Source: Tubiluchus corallicola
Lineage: Eukaryota; Priapulida; Priapulimorpha; Priapulimorphida; Tubiluchidae
Direction of reading: 5' to 3'
DNA length: 64,000 nt
NCBI GenBank assembly: GCA_030141605.1
Contig: JAQGDQ010000158.1
Span: 248,001-312,000 of the forward strand
The notes under the pieces are model-generated. The model was not told the DNA's origin and did not search any database. It saw nothing but the letters and a program-made list of their open reading frames with translations. The translations under genes and the position numbers were made by a program. Below are positions 1 to 12,276 of the stretch, one piece after another (the stretch's first letter is position 1; each line of letters begins with the position of its first letter).

Positions 1-2839
1 AAGTTATAAGAAAAAACTGCTCAAGGGCACTAGAGACGAGTTGATAATTTGGGGCACTCGAGACGAGTTAATAATTTGAGTCTTTACCTTCTGAATATTG
101 AAAATATTCCATACAAAAATTTTTTACAAAAGATTGGTCAACCACTCCCATTGTTTTCTACACTTAGCTCATTTCAGAATTCTCACCTTATCTGTTCCCA
201 TTATGTCAGCAAGATCATCTGATAACTGGCAAGGTTTGCTGTATGTGCTTTTCCCTGTTGAAAGAAAGACAAAATGTCATAGACAAAATCAGGTAATATA
301 TTGGGACACTTTTTTACTGCAGAAATAGCTCAGTGGTACGTGCCTCTCAAAATCTTAATGAGTAACACTATGGCAGAGTTAGTGGCACGAGCAGGGACTA
401 CCATGGAATAGACATAGAATGGAAAACTAATTTACTTGTAGCAAACCTGCAGTGACAGAAATGCCACACTAGAAACAGTTAAAGTTGCAACAATATAATA
501 ATGTCTAAATGATAATCAATAAGCTACAATGATAGGCGATATACTAATATAGGGGAAAACAATAATTAATAATTAGCAATAAACAAACAACAACTAACAA
601 CTAATGCACAAAAAATAAACACATTATAAGCGACGAAAAATTGGCAAGTCACAAAATAGGCAAAGAAATATTTAACATTTCTGCAACAAAGATTTTTGAC
701 TAATTATATATATATATATATGCAAGATGTTATTAAGTAAAAAAAATAAACAAAACATTAACTTCAATAATGAATATCAAAATATGAAAAAGAAAATTTT
801 AGGCAGAATAACTTCAATAAATACTTGTGGTAACACTGTCAAAATTTTTGGTGATGCTGACACACACACAACATCACTGCCAACACAAGCTACAAACATG
901 GCAGGAAAAAGGTTTAGAAAATATCTTAAGTCAAAGAGGTTCACCAGGTGCATTTGGTCTTTTATTTCATGCTGTGTGCTTCATGACAGACAAAAAACGT
1001 TTCAAGGCTAAAATGAAAATTTTAGATTTTCTCTCCCTTCTGCAGTGAAACCCAAGTAAATGACACATTTCTAGAATCATAAAATCGAGAAATGATATAT
1101 ACTTTAGTTTAAATGCTCATGTTTAATTTATGAAAAATTAAAATGGACAAACAAAACCAAAGAAAGCATACAATTTTATGAACCAACATTTTGCTTATGA
1201 AATATTTAACTACAGTAAATATTGAGTTATAAATAAATTACCATTCTTGGTTAATTTTCCACTGCTTCATGAAACCATGACTCATACCAAGATTTTGCAG
1301 CCATTATAAGTATATACTCTTAATCTGAGTTAGAACGCATACGAATATGACTGAATTTTTTTTTACCAAAATCAGTTACAGATTGTTCACTAGTAAATAA
1401 TGTGCAAGTTTGGTCTGAGAAAACCGGTATGATTCACATGGTTTAGATCAGAGGTGTGCAAATGATTTGACTAGCTGGGCCACATTAAACTTTCCCGCAA
1501 TTCCTGCGGGCCACAGGCAGTTTGATCAAGGTGCCAAGTACAGAAGGGCCTAATGACGATTTTTTTGCATCCGACCTGCGTACACCATTACTACTACACT
1601 CAAGAAACTATTTTAGAAGTTATTAAAATTTATATTACAAACCATATATTTCTACTTTCGGGACAGATAGTGGTAATTTCATTACAATGCATATTAGTAA
1701 TGTGTATCACACAGTCTGTGTAGTACAGTGACATTAAGCTACAACTGTCTTGTAAGGGTTAATGGCATCCGATCTAGTAGAAAAAACTACACGTACTATC
1801 TTTGGGATTGTGGCACGGACTTCAGCTGGATACACTCAATTAATCGCTCGGGCCGCATTTTCATTAGGTTGTCAAATCTCTTTGCGGGCACAAATTCTCT
1901 CGGCGGGCCGCAAGTTGCACACCCCTGGTTTAGATAATCTTACGTACAGTATGGATGTTTTAATAGCTGTGATCGTAATAGTTTTAATAGCGCTGATAAT
2001 AGATTGATCTAATTTTTGTTCTCAATCATACCCAGACCTGCCAACCATTTGACGTAAAAGAAAGTGTGAAACGTAGAAAGCCCGGGATCACCGCACCCCT
2101 TCCGGGGGTACAAGCAGCATAAATTTTTAGGAGACAAAATCAAAATATCAAAAAATTAAAGCAAAAATAAGAAAAGGCAGTTTTCGGGTACTGCTGAATT
2201 TTCTTATGCTGTTATTGCAGTTCAGTATAATTTATAAATATATAAATATGTTCTTTAGTACAAAAGCTTAATAGCGATCAAGAAATGCTTAATTTTCAAT
2301 AGAGGATGGTCTCTAATCCAGAATTAGTTTTTAAAAGCATATGTAAACTCGAGAAATAGAGAGGGCCTTAAATGACTGCAACATAAATCATGTTTAACAG
2401 TGTAAATATAGAACAATATCTAAAACTAATACCAAAACCTTTTTGTTAATGCATGCAGAAATGTTTTACCAGAGGCACTAGCCACAAGCTACCAATCATT
2501 TAGTTTTGCTCACGACTCCTATAATTGCCTTAAGAGCAAAGAATATCTAATACTACTAATAATACTTTAATTATTTCTTGTCTGTCTGACATTTTTTGTT
2601 TTCTCTTTAACAAAATTCTGTCACATGTTAGTCAGCAAAAGTGGCACTGTCATTCGAGGTTAAATAGTGCAAATCCTTCACAAGCAACAATGAACAAAAA
2701 GACAAAGTTTATATTACGCAAGACTTTTATCAGTGTTACGCTAGCATCCCAAAAGGAAACATTAGAAAACAATGAAGTAAATACTATTACAACAAAACTA
2801 AACAAGCAATAATATTCAAGGCATAATGACTAGACACAC
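1..2839. other. Intronic/left-flank sequence of the DEK_C gene
   Basis: I find no convincing coding exon here on either strand. The stretch lies downstream of the last visible exon of the minus-strand DEK_C-domain gene, so it is most simply a long intron of that gene leading to exons beyond the left edge. It holds a hAT-type element at 1449-1927, a short (TA)n run near 707-721, and AT-rich sequence. The motif TAGCTCAGTGGTA at about 327-339 resembles a tRNA A-box, but no cloverleaf or B-box follows. Short ORFs at 98-328 and 727-1048 show no recognisable protein pattern. Confidence 0.5.
1449..1927. mobile_element. Non-autonomous hAT-type DNA transposon (479 bp)
   Basis: The ends are near-perfect terminal inverted repeats: CAGAGGTGTGCAA on the left and TTGCACACCCCTG on the right, 12 of 13 positions pairing. 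They are flanked on both sides by the identical 8-bp duplication GTTTAGAT (1441-1448 and 1928-1935). An 8-bp target duplication and TIRs beginning CAGRG are the hAT superfamily signature. The subterminal GGGCCACA/CGGGCCGC stretches also recall hAT elements. There is no transposase ORF, so it depended on a partner in trans. It lies in the presumed intron of the DEK_C gene. Confidence 0.85.
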
Positions 2840-5800
2840 CTGCTCTAGAACCCCCAGTTGATTTCCGTTTGGCCGATTTTTTTCGTAACCGAGACGGCCG
2901 TTTACCCTCCTCTCCTTGAAGTTTCCGGGCAAGTTCTGCATCATCCTAAACAATGTGAAAATGCACGGTTTATGAAAGAGAACTAACCTTTAGTAACCTC
3001 TTTTGCAGGTGTTTAATCCAACTGTAAAGTTCAGGAAGTAAATAACGTTGTGTTACCAGCAAAAAATCAGCTTAAAAGTGGAAACCATTCCTCAGAGGTA
3101 GACAGGTTTACTTACTGATTAAGTAATATCAGGAGGATAAAAATTACAAAAATATAATAATAACATGTTGCAATGTGCAAAATAAACAGAAATTTTAAAT
3201 ACAATTCAATTCAATTCTATTTTATTTTCTCATTAGCAGTTTAAAATTCATCTTAATTATTTTTATATTTCATTGTAGCCGAGAAGGAGCAGCGAAAGAC
3301 CTATTGGTCACTTGGTCAGCTGCCCCTTATTAAAAGTACAAGTTTATTTACAGGGTGATGACATTTCCATAAAACAAATGCAATTCAACTCAAAACAAAA
3401 GAAATTATCATAAGCAAAACAAAACTGCAGTGAATCCGAATTGTTTTGATCCACATTTGGCAAAGCTTAGAAAAATGCACCATTTCAGAGGCTTAGAAAC
3501 ACCGTCAATTTTTAATTATCATTAATGAAAACTTCATAATCTTAATTAACATTCTAGAAAAATTTGAAACTCTACTTACTGGATCACTATCATCACTGTC
3601 ATCTGAGCGTGATGGCGGTTGCTTGCTCTTCAGCTTCCTATTAGGTGGCTTGGACACTTTGGATTTCTTTGGTACAGGTTCCTGTAGGACAAAAAGTATC
3701 AAACACGAGTGAATTTGCAGATTGGAAAAATGTATCACAACAAATCAGCTTCAAGTGTATGATTTTAGCTTCAGCTTTCTCTTATATAATTGTAGACAAA
3801 TTAAAATTTATTAAATTTACTAAACAAACAAGGAAAATAGTTTCACATGTAGTAGATAAGCTGAACTATGCTTCTCTAAGAAAGACATTTTAAAATCTTA
3901 TATACAAATCACTGTAGATTTGTTTATCATCTGTCAGTTCGCTCAATGACAAAATCATTTAGAATTTTATCACCCCTAATAAGCATCCTAACAAGATACA
4001 GTAAACTCCGCATAACTCAAATCAAACCGGACTGAAAAAACTATGAGTTAGGCGATGTTTTCTACCATAGAAATTCCTGCTCCAGACTGTAAGCTAAACA
4101 GAAGGCAGAAAGTCAACCCCTCTATACATACGCGACTAGATTTGATGACAATTACATAAACAATAACAAATTATGCAGTGACAAGGACATGTACCCAACA
4201 TTGTTAAACAATATGACAATGGGGCTAGAGTATAAATTGCATTTTTGAGTTAGACGAAGTAAATTACACGTATTTTGATTAAATGACCACAATTTTTTAT
4301 TTGAGTTAGGTGAAATTTTAGGTTATATATTTTGAGTTAAGTGATGTCTTTTTGAGGGGAAAACGAAGGATTTCATCCGTACCACTGAAATTCTTTGAGT
4401 TAGGCAAAAACTGGAGGTATACATTTTGAGGTTACGTGGAGTTTACTGTATCTATAAATTGTAATATTTTTCTGGTGAGGGGGAAAACGAGTTCTTAAGA
4501 TGAAAAAAGAATAACAGCCAGCATCTCTTAGGCTCTTATTCAGACACAACATCTGCAACATTTCAACTAGTTAACGTAACCACACGCAACGTTCATGCAA
4601 CAATCACCTAAATAAAAATACAGCATAAAAAAATTACAAAAAAAAACAACATAATTTTTTACACAATAATTTTATTTAGGTGGATTGTAGTGTGAACAGA
4701 ATCTTAACTGGTCAAAAAGTTGGAGTGTTTGTGTTTGACGAAAAGCCGTGTCTTTGCCTAAATGGATGCTGTATTTTCATTATAATAACTTTGTTTGCAG
4801 AACGGCTTACATTGTCGGAAATGCCATCATGATCTTGATCAGAAACTGACTCTTCATCGTTATGTTCTTCCAAGCATTGCATTAATAATGCATCAATCTC
4901 TTTTTTCCTGTTCAAGTACAAAGTAATAAAGTGGAAAGTTTATACACATTTTGCAAGGTACAAAAAACTTTATTTACGTTTTACTATAGCTACTTTACTG
5001 TCGCAGTTACAACACTAGGTAACTAAAAACCATGTATGTGCAAAGTTAATTTTGTCAAGTTAAAAGCAAAATGAACTTTTACAAAATTTTGCGAAAGTTC
5101 AAACCAAGCAATTATGCAGTGCAACACTGGCACAGACTAGCATTAAATGAAAAAGAGGAAATTTTATTGTGGGGAAAGCTTATTTTTCCTCTTTTAGTTC
5201 TTTAGTATCACAAATTTTAAAAAGTGACTATAGGTCTAGGGACCGGCTGGGTAAGTGCAAACAGTTGTATGCATCTTAAATATAAAATAACAGACCCAAT
5301 TTGGTGAGCACAGCGTACACAGATTAGTTATAAACTTTTATTACAATTTTTCATATTTTTTAAAAACTGCAGAATATTTTTCAGTTTGAAACAAAAAGGA
5401 ACATATTCATTTAATGATGGTCTTTTGAGCTCCTTACAAGTTTAACTGCCCAGCAGTAGTGGCTCGTAGCTAAAATTAGTGGGGGTGCTGCTTCAGAAAA
5501 TTTTTAGCCATTGTTTTAATACTGTGTAAAACAAAGCAAACATGTGTAACTATAATGTTGTAATTTGTAATTGTAATTTTAAACAAATGAACATATGAAA
5601 GTTTATACATAAACTTGATAAAATCCTAAACAAAATATTTTTTTTGCTTACTGATAGCCTAAATTGTCGCAGTTCAACCTTGATCCATTCACAGTAAGCA
5701 CGTAACAACTGACAGCAAACTGTGTGAGCGACAGTACTTTCTCTACCCGGGTTCAGACAGGCCATGCACACAACAGCCAACGTTGCTGGAGCCTAATGTG

Positions 5801-6928
5801 CTGGGCTATGAAGCAAACAGTACTACACTCACGTGCTCTGGTTCCGTACAAGTATAAAGAAAGTACTAAAGAAAAAAGACTTATTATATTGAATATTATC
5901 TATAATATTGAGTGGAAATGGGGGGGGGTGCTGCAGTTCCACAGAACCTATACACCAGCAGCCACTGCTGCCAGGTTTGGCTAAATTTATCAAAAAACAC
6001 CATTATGCCATAAAAACTTTCTGCCTTATGTAGTACAACAAATTCAAGATTCCAAAATCTTGTACAGAATTACAATAATCATCTTGCAAAACTCTCTTAA
6101 AATTCCGTTATCCTAATAAGATAGTCAAACGCTAGATAGTCAAACAACTCATAAAACTTTCTACCTGTCTGTGAGGTCAGAGTGAAAAAGAGATTCCAAC
6201 TGTTGGCGGACCTTCTTTGACGTAAGTGTAGCGGTGTCACCATTCTTCAGGATACCTGCATGAACAACAGTGCTAGATAAGATAGCCAAATTCTGCAACG
6301 TTACTTCTGTGGTTTTTTGAAGGTCTACATTCTCTACGTTACAAAAATGCTTAGTGGACCTTCTATGGCACAGTCTTGCTCCACACTGGCCAATTTGCGG
6401 ATGGTACCAGTAACCAAATTTTGGGGAACTGGCTCGTGGACTACTTGTCTCTTAGTGCAGTGTACTTGAAATAACAAAACTAACAAACTAAACTGATCAG
6501 ACTTAGAAATGTCTATGTACTGGTAAGTTAGTAGAAAAGCATTAATGTTAAACAGTTGTGGCAGAATGGGAATCTATGCTAGCTTATTATCAAGGATAAT
6601 TTGTCTAGGATCCAGCCCAAATGGCAGACAAATTTAACCTGATTATGACAGCATTATTAAGTACTAAGTGCAGATATGCTAATTAATGCATACAGAATAA
6701 TGGTATGCAGTTTGTAAAAGACACGAATAAAATTTAAGAAATGACTCATCCCAATTTTTATCCTTTTAAATGAGATTCAAAGAGTGGTGGACACGAATTT
6801 TAATAAATTTTATTTTCTAAATCTAAGGAGAAAATTTAAACAGAAAACCTTACGTTTTATCTCTTTCCGCAACACATCTTTTGTCAGTGATGATTCAGTC
6901 ATGACGCAATGACAGAAGTCACAATATC
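2840..6928 (-). CDS. DEK_C-domain nuclear protein, UAF30/SPP27 (SWIB)-like, 5' part
   Basis: Five minus-strand exons join in phase: 6854-6902 coding (exon probably from 6928, after a TTTTTTAG acceptor), 6165-6255, 4811-4907, 3580-3681 and 2840-2945; all donors begin GT and all acceptors end AG. They give 148 residues from MTESSLTKDVLRKEIKR, and the last exon ends in phase 1, so the gene continues left. Residues about 5-58 look like a DEK_C helical domain (ILKNGDTATLTSKKVRQQLE, then RKKEIDALL). An acidic linker, a basic KPPNRKLKSK segment, an SDDSDDSD run and DDAELARKLQGEEGKRPSR follow. This order matches metazoan and fungal UAF30/SPP27-type proteins, which carry a C-terminal SWIB domain and act in chromatin or transcription. 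The SWIB exons are not in the window, so a plain DEK-like protein remains possible. Confidence 0.65.
3190..3370 (-). mobile_element. Possible LINE 3' end with (AATTG)n tail
   Basis: On the minus strand this reads as an AT-rich 3' UTR-like segment with a GC-richer block (about 3275-3330) that ends in a run of AATTG pentamers (about 3197-3216). Short-unit tails of this kind are typical of CR1/L2/RTE-type LINE 3' ends. No coding remnant is visible, so the call rests on layout only. It sits inside an intron of the DEK_C gene. Confidence 0.25.
3999..4448. mobile_element. pogo/Tigger-like MITE (450 bp)
   Basis: The terminal inverted repeats start CAGTAAACTCC on the left and end GGAGTTTACTG on the right, with similarity running about 24 bp inward (ATAACTCAAA against TTTTGAGGTTA). 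The element is flanked by the dinucleotide TA (3997-3998 and 4449-4450), as expected of Tc1/mariner/pogo elements. Internal copies of a GAGTTAGGYRA motif recur on both sides. No ORF is present. It lies in the intron between the 4811-4907 and 3580-3681 exons of the DEK_C gene. Confidence 0.75.
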
Positions 6929-7076
6929 CTAAAAAAGTTTGGACAAATTTAAATTCAAGCGTTTAGTCATGTTGCTAGAAGATTTATTTAATAGAAAAAT
7001 TCCAAACTGCTTGTTCTCTACATAAAGCAAAATAATTATTATAATTTATGCATAAAAACAATCCTAACACCACACT

Positions 7077-7091
7077 TATTATTATTATTAA

Positions 7092-7122
<31 letters not shown>

Positions 7123-7123
7123 G
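7077..7123. repeat. (TTA)n microsatellite
   Basis: Run of TTA/ATT trinucleotides. It produces poly-Asn and poly-Ile shadow ORFs on both strands that should not be read as genes. Confidence 0.9.
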
Positions 7124-7800
7124 TTAATAAAAGTAGATATCCTATTGACATTTCTAAATGGATCATTGGCTGGTCGAATGTAAAAGCACGGATAAAACTG
7201 TTGCCATTTATCTTTTTTCACTCAGGGTCACCCATAAATTTGTATGGCCATGATTTACCATCACTTGTAGCTTTAGACCCTTTTTCGCTGATCAAGTACC
7301 ACTTTTTGGAAATTTTATCGGCCAATACAAGTCACAAGGTTCACATTTCTTATACAGTTGACATAACTGGCTAGTTAACAGTCCATTTCTGGACATTGGG
7401 TCCTTTTCATGTGAAGTAGTTAAACGGCTTGAACATTTTACATTTAATAAACTGTCTTCTTACATAGAAGTTCCTAGCCATGGCTACAACACAGATCAGA
7501 CGTTTAAGTTTTTCACTTTATCACGAAATAATACAAAAGCACTGAATATGAAAATTTAATCAAGTGAAACGGAAACAAATACTCAGAGGCCACACAAGAA
7601 ATTTTCAGTTTATCTGTGTATTTTCTCAAAACTTTGATCAACACTAAAACTTTGACATTACCAGCTACCATAGTACAAAAATTGGCAGAACAGGCTTTGT
7701 AGTTTTAATACGATAATTTTTTGCAAGCATAAGAGAAAAGAATATTTTTAAATCTTGCAAGGATCCCAGTTTTTTTTCACAATATTTTGCATCTTTTAAT

Positions 7801-7871
7801 AGGAAAAATTGAACAAAGTTGTGCATTTTCAGCACCTTTTGGAAAATGCACAACTTTGTTCAATTTTTCCT
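7801..7871. repeat. Perfect 30-bp-stem hairpin
   Basis: The left arm (7801-7830) begins AGGAAAAATTGAACAAAG. The right arm (7842-7871) is its exact reverse complement, with an 11-nt loop, AGCACCTTTTG. The size suits a small-RNA hairpin, or it may be a very short foldback transposon remnant. No target duplication was recognised. Confidence 0.85.
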
Positions 7872-8037
7872 GTATTTCTGCCATAAATTTTTATTACTAA
7901 GTTACTTTTTAATTATTTTTTCAATTAGATTCTGAGGCTGGTCGAAGATTAGTAATAATTTCAAAAACTGGTAGTAGCAAGCGCACATAGCTACCCTAAA
8001 TGAATTTAAAACAAGCAAAAGCTGACTGCTTGTCCAC

Positions 8038-8130
8038 CCCTCTCTCTTGCTCTCCCTCCCCCTCTCTCTTTTGCACTCTCTTTCTCCTCTCTGTCGCTCT
8101 TTTGTTTTCTCTCTCTCTCTCTCTCTCTCA
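8038..8130. repeat. CT-rich low-complexity tract
   Basis: Pyrimidine-rich stretch with (TC)n ending in a CTCTCTCT run at about 8108-8129. It gives an Arg/Glu-rich shadow ORF on the minus strand. Confidence 0.85.
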
Positions 8131-8954
8131 CACAAGTTATTCACTTGTGCCATAAGAAATTTATCTTTAAAAGTAAATATGCAATTTTTTAGAATGCAAC
8201 TCATCAGCATCTAATTAGAACACAGTATTGTTACTATTATTGACATCATGCCAGTCACAGAATTTTCTTACATTGAAACAGTACTTAAGCAACTTTCACA
8301 TTTGCGCTGTAGTAAAACGACACAGGAGAAAAGCTTAGCTGGCTGAACAACCAAGCTGCTGCCAGTAAGCCTATAATTATAATTTTTACCTCTGCCAAAA
8401 GGGCAATATTTAACAACAAGATGCTGATGCTCACTAAACGACAGATATTAAAGTTTATTAGGAGTTCACGAAAAGAAAATTTTCAAGAAGTGATCGTGGC
8501 AGGGAGTTGCTGGCAAATTTTCAAATGGTAATAGAAACAAGAATGAGAAGAAGCATCAAGATAAGATTCTGGGATTCAGAATTTTTTTTATCTCTTGTAG
8601 TCCTATACAATAATATCAAGTAGTTGTAGGGTGCCACGTAAAGCACTAGCCCATGGATGTATTGCAGTTACACTAATACGCATTTGCTAAACCATTGCGT
8701 ATATGGGCAGCTCAAATACCTCACTGGTGATGTCACTCACTCTTTTAACTTTACAGAGAGTTTGCAAACCTTTAACTTAAGAATTTTGACAAATGTTTAA
8801 AAATTCTGAAAAAGTCTCTTCATTTTATAAAAAAACTTGTGCTTGGTCGCTGAGTTGATATCAATTTGGCGATATGAAAAGTTACTCGACCAGGTGTTTA
8901 ACTCACGCCAGCATGCAGTACGGAGACATTGTTTTGCGGTGACTTTTCTAACCC

Positions 8955-9062
8955 ATTCACTGCACAAGAGATTGTTTGTTAACAAAGGACCTCATTTTGC
9001 AATTCTAGCGTCATTCAACAAGAGGCTGTTTGTTAACAAAGCAGCTCATTTAGCACTCTAGC
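8955..9062. repeat. Two tandem copies of a 54-bp unit
   Basis: Two adjacent copies share ACAAGAG..TGTTTGTTAACAAAG..CTCATTT..CTCTAGCGT or close to it, with a period of 54 bp (ACAAGAG at 8964 and 9018). Each copy contains the palindrome TTTGTTAACAAA. Confidence 0.7.
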
Positions 9063-10204
9063 GTGATTCAGAAGAAAAAATGTTTGATGAACAAGTAAAG
9101 AAACGAGTCATCTGCCTATGTATGTAGGAAGCATAACAAAATAAAAATGACATGCCTTAACGAAAAGTTGGAATTGGCTAGAAGGCTGACTTATTTCACC
9201 TCCAAAAAGATTAATCTCCAAACCAACTTTAATACTGCTCGTTCACCTGGCTCAGAATTAATAATATCTTATTTTATCGAGTGTTAATTTGTATTTAATT
9301 AATTATTCAAAGTATGCCTACATTGATATTTTAAATTTTTATTATTAAATAAACAAGGAGAATGGACACTGCCACTATGATAAACTCGACTTAATTCCCC
9401 AGCAGATTCTGGTGTAGTATTTGGGCAGCCCACGTACCACACGCGCAACACGGGCTAGTGCGTTACACGGTGCCTGACATAGATTATATTAGAACAATAG
9501 TAGCTTAGAGAAAGGGTGGTGAAAAAACCATAAAGGTTAGCGAATCAGCCACAGAATTGAGCTTGAAATTTAGCCAAAATTCTGGATTCTATGTGTTAAA
9601 GCTGAATACATAGATTGCAAAACGTTAATCGAACAGCGGGCGTCCACCTTGTGATGGCCAATTAACTCTCCTTTTGGCTGCGCTCCTCTGAATTGCGCAA
9701 TAAAAGCGACTCCCAAATACAGACAGAAAATGCAATGAAATATACTGCGAGAGTCAAGGTCAAGTGTGTATTACTATTATTATTTTCTCCAGCCATACAA
9801 GATTTCTGCAACTAAAATTTGTCTAGCAGTAGTACAGAGACATTATAGTGGTGAAACATTGTGTTTCAGTAATAGTTATGTAGACGTATAGTGCCTGGAA
9901 AGACTTGAAACAGTCAGATTCTTCAGATTCCTCAAGCCAAAAAACTCAAATCTGCCACTGAAAAAATCTCTCCAAGCTAGGTAGAGTGGCCAAATTAATA
10001 AACACCTTGTCTGTCTCAAGGTCATTAGTTTCTCTCTTTTTAATTAAAGCTTTTATACTGTTACCAGAGATTGCCAAACACTACTATTGCATTAAAGTTT
10101 GTTAAGGTTGAACATAATTCTATGGCAGACCTCTTAATTATTATTCTGTGTTTATCTGTGTTAATTAACTCACGTTGTATAAACCCGTATTGCATAAGTC
10201 TTTT

Positions 10205-10975
10205 GGACTGATCATTTTATAAGTTTTATAAAAGATATTTTCATAGTACCAAACTTTTATTTGTACCATATTTTTTCTATACCAAATTTTCCCAGTACAG
10301 TCAACCCTCGTTAAACCGGACTAATTGGGGGGGGGGGGGGGGGTCCGGTTTAGCCGATTGTCCGATTTATCCGATATGCCTATATATGGTCTATATTATA
10401 CAGGAATAATCACCTTAATAAGGCCTATATACATTGCACTATATACTGTGCACTATATACTATATTGTATATTACTTTAAAATAGTCAACCTGTGAGGAT
10501 AAAGAAATTATTGTACAATTTAAATAAAAAATGGCTTTGGCCCGTCAATGGCTTGTGGTGAGTTGGTAGGCCGTGTTGTGTTTAGCGCTCCGGCTCGGTC
10601 AGAAATCGGTCAGTTTCCTTTACCACGGATGACGTCCGTCTTATCCGATATCCGGGCTAAGGGGGTCCGGTTTAACGAGGGTCGATTGTACCAATTAAAC
10701 TTTTCGAGTACTAAACTTTCCTAGCACCAAACCTGTTCTGTACCATTTTTAAATTGCACCATATTTGCAAGTACCAAAAATACCTGTATTAAAAAACTGT
10801 ATTAAATTTTACCAGTATCACATTTTCCCTGTACAATATTTTCCCAGTGCTAAAATTTTCTTGTACCAAAAATTCCTAGCCGCAAAATTTTCCCGGTACG
10901 TAAATTTCCTTGTGCCAAAATTACTAAGACCAAATTTACCTGTACCAAACTTACTAGTACCAAATTTTTTCTGTT
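10205..10975. repeat. Degenerate ~19-bp minisatellite (GTACCAAATTTTCCC-like)
   Basis: Many imperfect copies of a roughly 19-nt unit, GTACCAAAATTTTCCTT-like, run from about 10230 to 10970. They are divided into two blocks by a pogo-type MITE at 10298-10688. Unit boundaries are blurred by substitutions and small indels. The ORF across 10765-11184 is a by-product of the repeat. Confidence 0.65.
10298..10688. mobile_element. pogo/Tigger-like MITE (391 bp)
   Basis: The left end reads CAGTCAACCCTCGTTAAACC. The right end is its near-perfect inverse, closing with AACGAGGGTCGATTG. TA flanks both ends (10296-10297 and 10689-10690). TIRs of the form CAGTCRACCCTCGTTAAACCGGA are typical of pogo/Tigger-derived MITEs. 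The left side also contains a poly-G run at about 10327-10342, next to internal partial TIR copies (GTCCGGTTTAGCC). There is no transposase ORF. Confidence 0.8.
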
Positions 10976-11597
10976 TTTCAGTTTGTTTACATGCTGTAAG
11001 CACTTGCAGCGAGAAAGTTTGTGAAAATGTGTGTTACGTCTTCAAATTGAACGGGCTAAATGCGGCTTGCGATCTGTTTATTCGTTACATTTGCTTGTGC
11101 AGCGTCTTCCAATTGTACTGTAAAACAATTCATATTCATTTGTATTGTCTCAGGGTAGAGAGAGAATGGAGGGCACTCTATTAGAATCCAAGCCCCAGTC
11201 GATTTTCACTGAGTGATCACCTATTTGATATGATTGCTTGACGCTGCTCTCAAGATTGCTCATCAATACTCGCAGACCGTCAGCATTTCTATGCCCAGTA
11301 TGTTTGTGTATAGAATTCTGTGAAAATACACATTAAATTTTATTTAACAATTGAGATAATACTGAACATGACTTTGTTCAGTCGAAACGTTAGTTCTTCT
11401 GACTAAATAAATAAATTTTTGGCTTAAATGACCTAAAATTACTTGCTTTACTTGTTATGTGTACGTTCAGTCCACCCCTCGACTAAAATTTAATGTAAAC
11501 AACCTGCTGTGCCAGACATCGCATGAGGCTTAAAAAATTGTTTAGGATCATAACACTAAACACATCGGCAATGACGAGTTTAAAGATATGTACATAA

Positions 11598-11679
11598 GTC
11601 AGATTTTAATTTTCACAGCCGTTCTGTTAATAAAACGTCATTATTATTAACAGGACGGCTGTGGAAATTAAAATCCGAC
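11598..11679. repeat. Foldback, ~35-bp arms
   Basis: GTCAGATTTTAATTTTCACA.. (from 11598) is inverted at 11645-11679 with about three mismatches around a short AT-rich centre. Probably a MITE remnant. Confidence 0.75.
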
Positions 11680-12276
11680 TGTGACGAACACGGATGATAC
11701 TGAAGATGACTAATAATTGTTATTATAAAAATTACTTATTGTATTTCAATAAAAGTTAGCATAAACACACTTCTCGAAAAAATATGTTACACTGCTTGTA
11801 GCAATTGAATTATTTATTCAGGTTAAAATACATTTTATACGATTGTAGGCCCTATGCATCAAAAACTTTGGTCAAAATGAATATCAATTTGTATTAATTA
11901 AAAAAACAGATGCTACACTTATTGGACTTATATATTTTATTATTTCATTAACTTTTATTCCACCACTACTGAAATTCAGGCACTAATCAATCGAAATAGG
12001 CGCTTGCTCAATGAAAATCGAGCGGTACCTGGATTCTAATTAATAATAATAGAGTGCTGAATGGAGAATCACAATCTATCTTACCAAAGAAAGTGAATAC
12101 CGCGGAAATAACCATCAGTATCTTATTAATATTTAACCAAACACTTAAATAGTGATGCATTAAATCTACATAATTAATATATTAACGACTCCCTCACTAA
12201 TTGAGACGAAAACAAATCCTTTCTTCTTCAAAATCTCATTCCACCTATTGCAGGCATTGAGGTATCAACATTTATC

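Larger units (their letters stand above)
6929..12276. other. Intergenic region between the DEK_C gene and the giant gene
   Basis: No supported gene. It should include the promoter and 5' UTR exon of the minus-strand DEK_C gene, but I could not place either. Contents, left to right: (TTA)n at about 7077-7123; a perfect hairpin at 7801-7871; a CT-rich tract at 8038-8130; a 54-bp duplicated unit at 8955-9062; a degenerate minisatellite at 10205-10975 split by a pogo-type MITE; and a foldback at 11598-11679. The ORFs here are short and compositionally random. Confidence 0.5.

Noticed and set aside
320-390. tRNA-like A-box TAGCTCAGTGGTA
   Set aside because: No anticodon arm, T-arm or B-box can be folded after it, so at best a decayed SINE head.
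1728-2007. Overlapping short ORFs
   Set aside because: They run across the right end of the hAT-type element into flank; no protein pattern.
5440-5980. Possible old hAT element with CAGTAGTGGCT-like left end and AGCCACTG-like right end
   Set aside because: TIRs pair poorly and the flanks match only about 6 of 8 bases; both GTGCTGC blocks are in the same orientation. Not convincing.
11350-11420. Penelope/LINE-like tail motif GTCGAAACGTTAGT before an AATAAATAAA run
   Set aside because: The motif recalls 3' ends of some retroelements, but no coding remnant or boundary supports it.
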